The notes beneath the pieces were generated by a model. The model had not been told where the DNA came from. It saw nothing but the letters and a program-made list of their open reading frames with translations, and ran no database searches. Shown here piece after piece: positions 60,886-64,000 of a DNA stretch of 64,000 nt. The DNA comes from Chryseobacterium sp. LJ668 (GTDB lineage Bacteria; Bacteroidota; Bacteroidia; Flavobacteriales; Weeksellaceae): positions 2,217,001 through 2,281,000 of the forward strand of contig NZ_CP080443.1 of NCBI RefSeq assembly GCF_019613955.1, read 5' to 3'. Position 1 is the stretch's first letter. Every line of letters begins with the position of its first letter. Both the position numbers and the translations under genes were made by a program.

Positions 60886-62958
60886 CTATCTTACGGTGGT
60901 TTTTGCTTTAAGATATCTGTAAGTTTCTATTTGGGAACGACATTCTTTTTCATCATTGCTGATGTATTCATTGCTCAGTTTTTTGTCTAAAATTCTCGCC
61001 TTTACATTATCTCTTAACTGAATAACAATAATGTCTTTGAGCTCTTTTTTTAGGGTTTTATCAGTGATTTTTGCTGCGGCTTCTATTCTGTAATCAAGGT
61101 TTCTGTTCATCCAGTCGGCAGATGAAATGTAGATATCCTCTGCACCTTTATTGTAAAAATACATTACTCTTGCATGTTCCAGGTATTCATCTACGATGCT
61201 GATGGCCTTTATTTTTTCTTTAAAATCTTTCTGATTAATAGCACAGTAGATTCCTCTCACAATGACTTTGATCACAACACCGGCTTCGGCTGCCTGATAC
61301 ATTTTTGTAATCAAACCGCGGTCGCTGACAGAGTTTGCTTTAATGATCATTTCTGCTTTTCGTCCTGCTTTTGCTTCTTCAATTTCTTTATCAATGTGGT
61401 GCACTATTTTTTCACGCATAAACTGTGGGCAAACAAGCAGGTTTTTACAGGTTTTTAAAACAGTAAGATAATCTTCTTTTGGCTTTTTGAGGACAGTGAA
61501 GACTTTGTTGATATCTGCCATAACTCCTCTGTCAGAAGTCATTATTAAATGGTCACCGTATATTTTTGCCGTTTTTTCGTTAAAGTTTCCGGTGCTGATG
61601 AATCCATATTGCAATGTTTTGTTATGTACCCTTTTTTTAATGACACATAATTTTGCGTGCACTTTTTTATCGGGAATTCCGATTAAGACGGTTATTCCTT
61701 CGGGTTCCAGCATTTCTTTCCACATCAGGTTAGATTCTTCGTCAAATCTTGCCTGAAGCTCAAGCATCACAGTCACGTCTTTTCCGTTTCTTGCAGCATA
61801 AATCAGGGCGTTAATGATTTTTGAGCTGCTCGCCAGACGGTATGCAGTGATTTGAATTGATTTTACATCAGGGTCCATCGCAGCTTCACGCAACAAATCA
61901 ATCACCGGCGTATAAGTGTGGTATGGAAAGCTTAATAAAACATCCTGTTTCATAATAACATCGGTCACCCTTTCACCATGTTCAAAAGCGGGATGGGTAA
62001 ATGAAGTTCTTTCAACAGGTTTTTTATAGTATTCAAATACATCCGGAAAATCCATAAAATGTTTAAAATTGTGAATTTTTCCACCTGGGATAATGCTGTC
62101 TTTTTTACTTAAATTTAATTTCCGGATAAGCAGTTCGAGCATCGCTTTGTCCATATCCTTATCAAAAACAAATCTTGTAGGTTTTCCTTTTCGTCTGTTT
62201 TTAAGCCCTTTTTCTATTTTTTCTGCAAAATTGGTTTTGATGTCGTTATCGATATCCATTTCTGCATCTTTGGTTACTTTGAATGCATTGGCAGAAAACT
62301 CATCATATCCGAAATAAGAAAATATATGCGGAAGATTAAAAGTAATAACGTCTTCCAGAAGCATCACATTCTTTTCTTCCGGATCTTCCGTCGGTAAAAG
62401 AACAAATCTTCCCACAAAACGCGACGGAATTTCAATAATCGCATAATTGCTGTGATATAGCCAGTCTTTTTTTCTCATTGCCACACCCAGATACAAGCTT
62501 TTGTCTCTGTAGTAGGGCATTGGCGTATTTTCGTGCAGAAGAATGGGGATGACATTCGATTCTACCACTTCATCAAAATATTTTCTTACAAATTCTTTTT
62601 GCTTAGCGGTCAGATTTTTTGAAGTTTTGATGAATACTTTCTGCTCTGCCATTTCAACCTGAATTTTTTTCCAGGTTTTATCAAAATCTGCCTGTTGTGT
62701 AATTACGATTTCGTTGATTCTTTGAAGAATTTTTGAGGGTGGCTGATAAAAAGATTCGGCAATTACTTTTTCCTTAAAATCCATTGCGCGCTTTAAGCCG
62801 GCAACACGCACTCTGAAAAATTCGTCTAAATTATTGGAAAAAATCCCAAGAAATCTGATTCTAAGATGGAGCGGCACATTTTCGTCCATTGCTTCTTGCA
62901 AAACCCTTTCATTGAAGGCTAACCAGGTAATATCTCTTGGATTAAAATGTAATGACAT
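60886..62958 (-). CDS. ppk1: Polyphosphate kinase 1
   Basis: 690 residues, normal length. It makes inorganic polyphosphate from ATP, reversibly. The N-terminal domain begins FNPRDITWLAFNERVLQEAM, the family's exact entry. The autophosphorylated histidine lies in KVHAKLCVIKKR and the second active histidine in EYLEHARVMYF; DGYIENFNEKTAKIYGDHL-type residues are seen as ISTGNFNEKTAKIYGDH. It is upstream of ppx on the same strand with a 124-base gap holding a ppx promoter, so polyphosphate synthesis and breakdown genes are linked but separately started. Confidence 0.96.
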   Translation of the reverse strand: MSLHFNPRDITWLAFNERVLQEAMDENVPLHLRIRFLGIFSNNLDEFFRVRVAGLKRAMDFKEKVIAESFYQPPSKILQRINEIVITQQADFDKTWKKIQVEMAEQKVFIKTSKNLTAKQKEFVRKYFDEVVESNVIPILLHENTPMPYYRDKSLYLGVAMRKKDWLYHSNYAIIEIPSRFVGRFVLLPTEDPEEKNVMLLEDVITFNLPHIFSYFGYDEFSANAFKVTKDAEMDIDNDIKTNFAEKIEKGLKNRRKGKPTRFVFDKDMDKAMLELLIRKLNLSKKDSIIPGGKIHNFKHFMDFPDVFEYYKKPVERTSFTHPAFEHGERVTDVIMKQDVLLSFPYHTYTPVIDLLREAAMDPDVKSIQITAYRLASSSKIINALIYAARNGKDVTVMLELQARFDEESNLMWKEMLEPEGITVLIGIPDKKVHAKLCVIKKRVHNKTLQYGFISTGNFNEKTAKIYGDHLIMTSDRGVMADINKVFTVLKKPKEDYLTVLKTCKNLLVCPQFMREKIVHHIDKEIEEAKAGRKAEMIIKANSVSDRGLITKMYQAAEAGVVIKVIVRGIYCAINQKDFKEKIKAISIVDEYLEHARVMYFYNKGAEDIYISSADWMNRNLDYRIEAAAKITDKTLKKELKDIIVIQLRDNVKARILDKKLSNEYISNDEKECRSQIETYRYLKAKTTVR

Positions 62959-62977
62959 ACGGATGAGTAAAATTTAT

Positions 62978-62985
62978 CAAAAATA
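62978..62985 (-). promoter_or_regulatory. -7 promoter element TATTTTTG (minus strand) for ppk1
   Basis: Exact TAnnTTTG match on the minus strand, 19 bases before the ppk1 ATG. Confidence 0.7.
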
Positions 62986-63104
62986 GTAATAATTAACATT
63001 CTTTTATTTAAGCTTACATTAATCTTTAATTAATTTTTTAGTCTGTTAACAAGTGTTTGTGACAGTTTTTAATACAGTATAAAAGAATTCAAATCACATG
63101 GGTG

Positions 63105-63117
63105 TGTCAATTTGTCA
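63105..63117 (+). promoter_or_regulatory. Tandem TGTCA boxes upstream of dnaK
   Basis: TGTCA at 63105-63109 is repeated at 63113-63117 (period eight), 74 bases before the dnaK start. It may be a heat-shock regulatory site. There is no CIRCE element (the inverted HrcA repeat) and no TAnnTTTG element near dnaK. Function is inferred from position only. Confidence 0.35.
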
Positions 63118-63160
63118 TAAAAATTCTAATGGTACAGATATTGAGAATGTGAGAGTGTAA

Positions 63161-64000
<840 letters not shown>

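Overview
The window looks like chromosomal DNA of a flavobacterium of the Chryseobacterium/Weeksellaceae type. The evidence is AT-rich sequence (about one third G+C by eye), the Bacteroidota promoter element TAnnTTTG in front of many genes, type IX secretion (T9SS) features (a PorX regulator and proteins ending in a T9SS sorting domain), a GH92 glycosidase, a fused LpxC/FabZ protein, and long inverted repeats between genes. The genus is inferred from gene content and style; no 16S rRNA gene is present. I found no rRNA, tRNA, CRISPR array, prophage or insertion sequence.

Region 1 (1-10300) is the distal part of a capsule or exopolysaccharide locus, all on the + strand. It holds an outer-membrane protein cut by the window edge, a GT4-like glycosyltransferase, a Wzz/BY-kinase co-polymerase, an EpsG-type polymerase, a GT2, a secreted beta-helix protein, a GT4, a shortened polyprenyl-phosphate sugar transferase and RfbC. 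Several junctions overlap by one base. Region 2 (10300-23650) holds rimO, an RlpA-like protein, xth, porX, an HD phosphohydrolase and a lipid A/housekeeping run: lpxD, lpxC/fabZ, lpxA, a small secreted protein, efp, an LpxD-like acyltransferase, sucD and a beta-barrel protein.

Region 3 (23650-33900) holds an ABC-2 exporter pair, a mini T9SS-CTD protein, hemB, an unknown beta-rich protein, a TM2 protein, an lptB with an extra C-terminal domain, an MsbA-like exporter, a degenerate M23-like protein, a WYL regulator and a DinB-like protein. Region 4 (33900-48400) holds a PduO-type adenosyltransferase/TPR/thiamine pyrophosphokinase operon, putrescine synthesis (arginine decarboxylase and agmatinase) with a TPR protein and a HAD hydrolase between them, an ada-like/alkB alkylation-repair pair, a CocE/NonD acylase, two BON-domain proteins, a dicarboxylate/glutamate symporter, a PhyH-like dioxygenase and a lipoprotein esterase.

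Region 5 (48400-64000) holds a GH92 glycosidase, Mrp and NifU Fe-S proteins, a 1021-residue T9SS cargo protein, a small accessory block (VOC protein, a markedly GC-rich azoreductase with a divergent HxlR regulator, a membrane protein and a frameshifted Crp/Fnr gene), then ppx, ppk1 and the 5' part of dnaK, which runs off the end.

Most of the window is ordinary core genome and I do not see a complete novel system. The points most worth a second look are the in-frame LptB fusion, the GC-rich azoreductase, the frameshifted Crp gene, a frameshifted small gene at 52817-53000, the shortened sugar transferase, an unknown protein at 27545 whose pattern faintly recalls gasdermins, and several large hairpin repeats.
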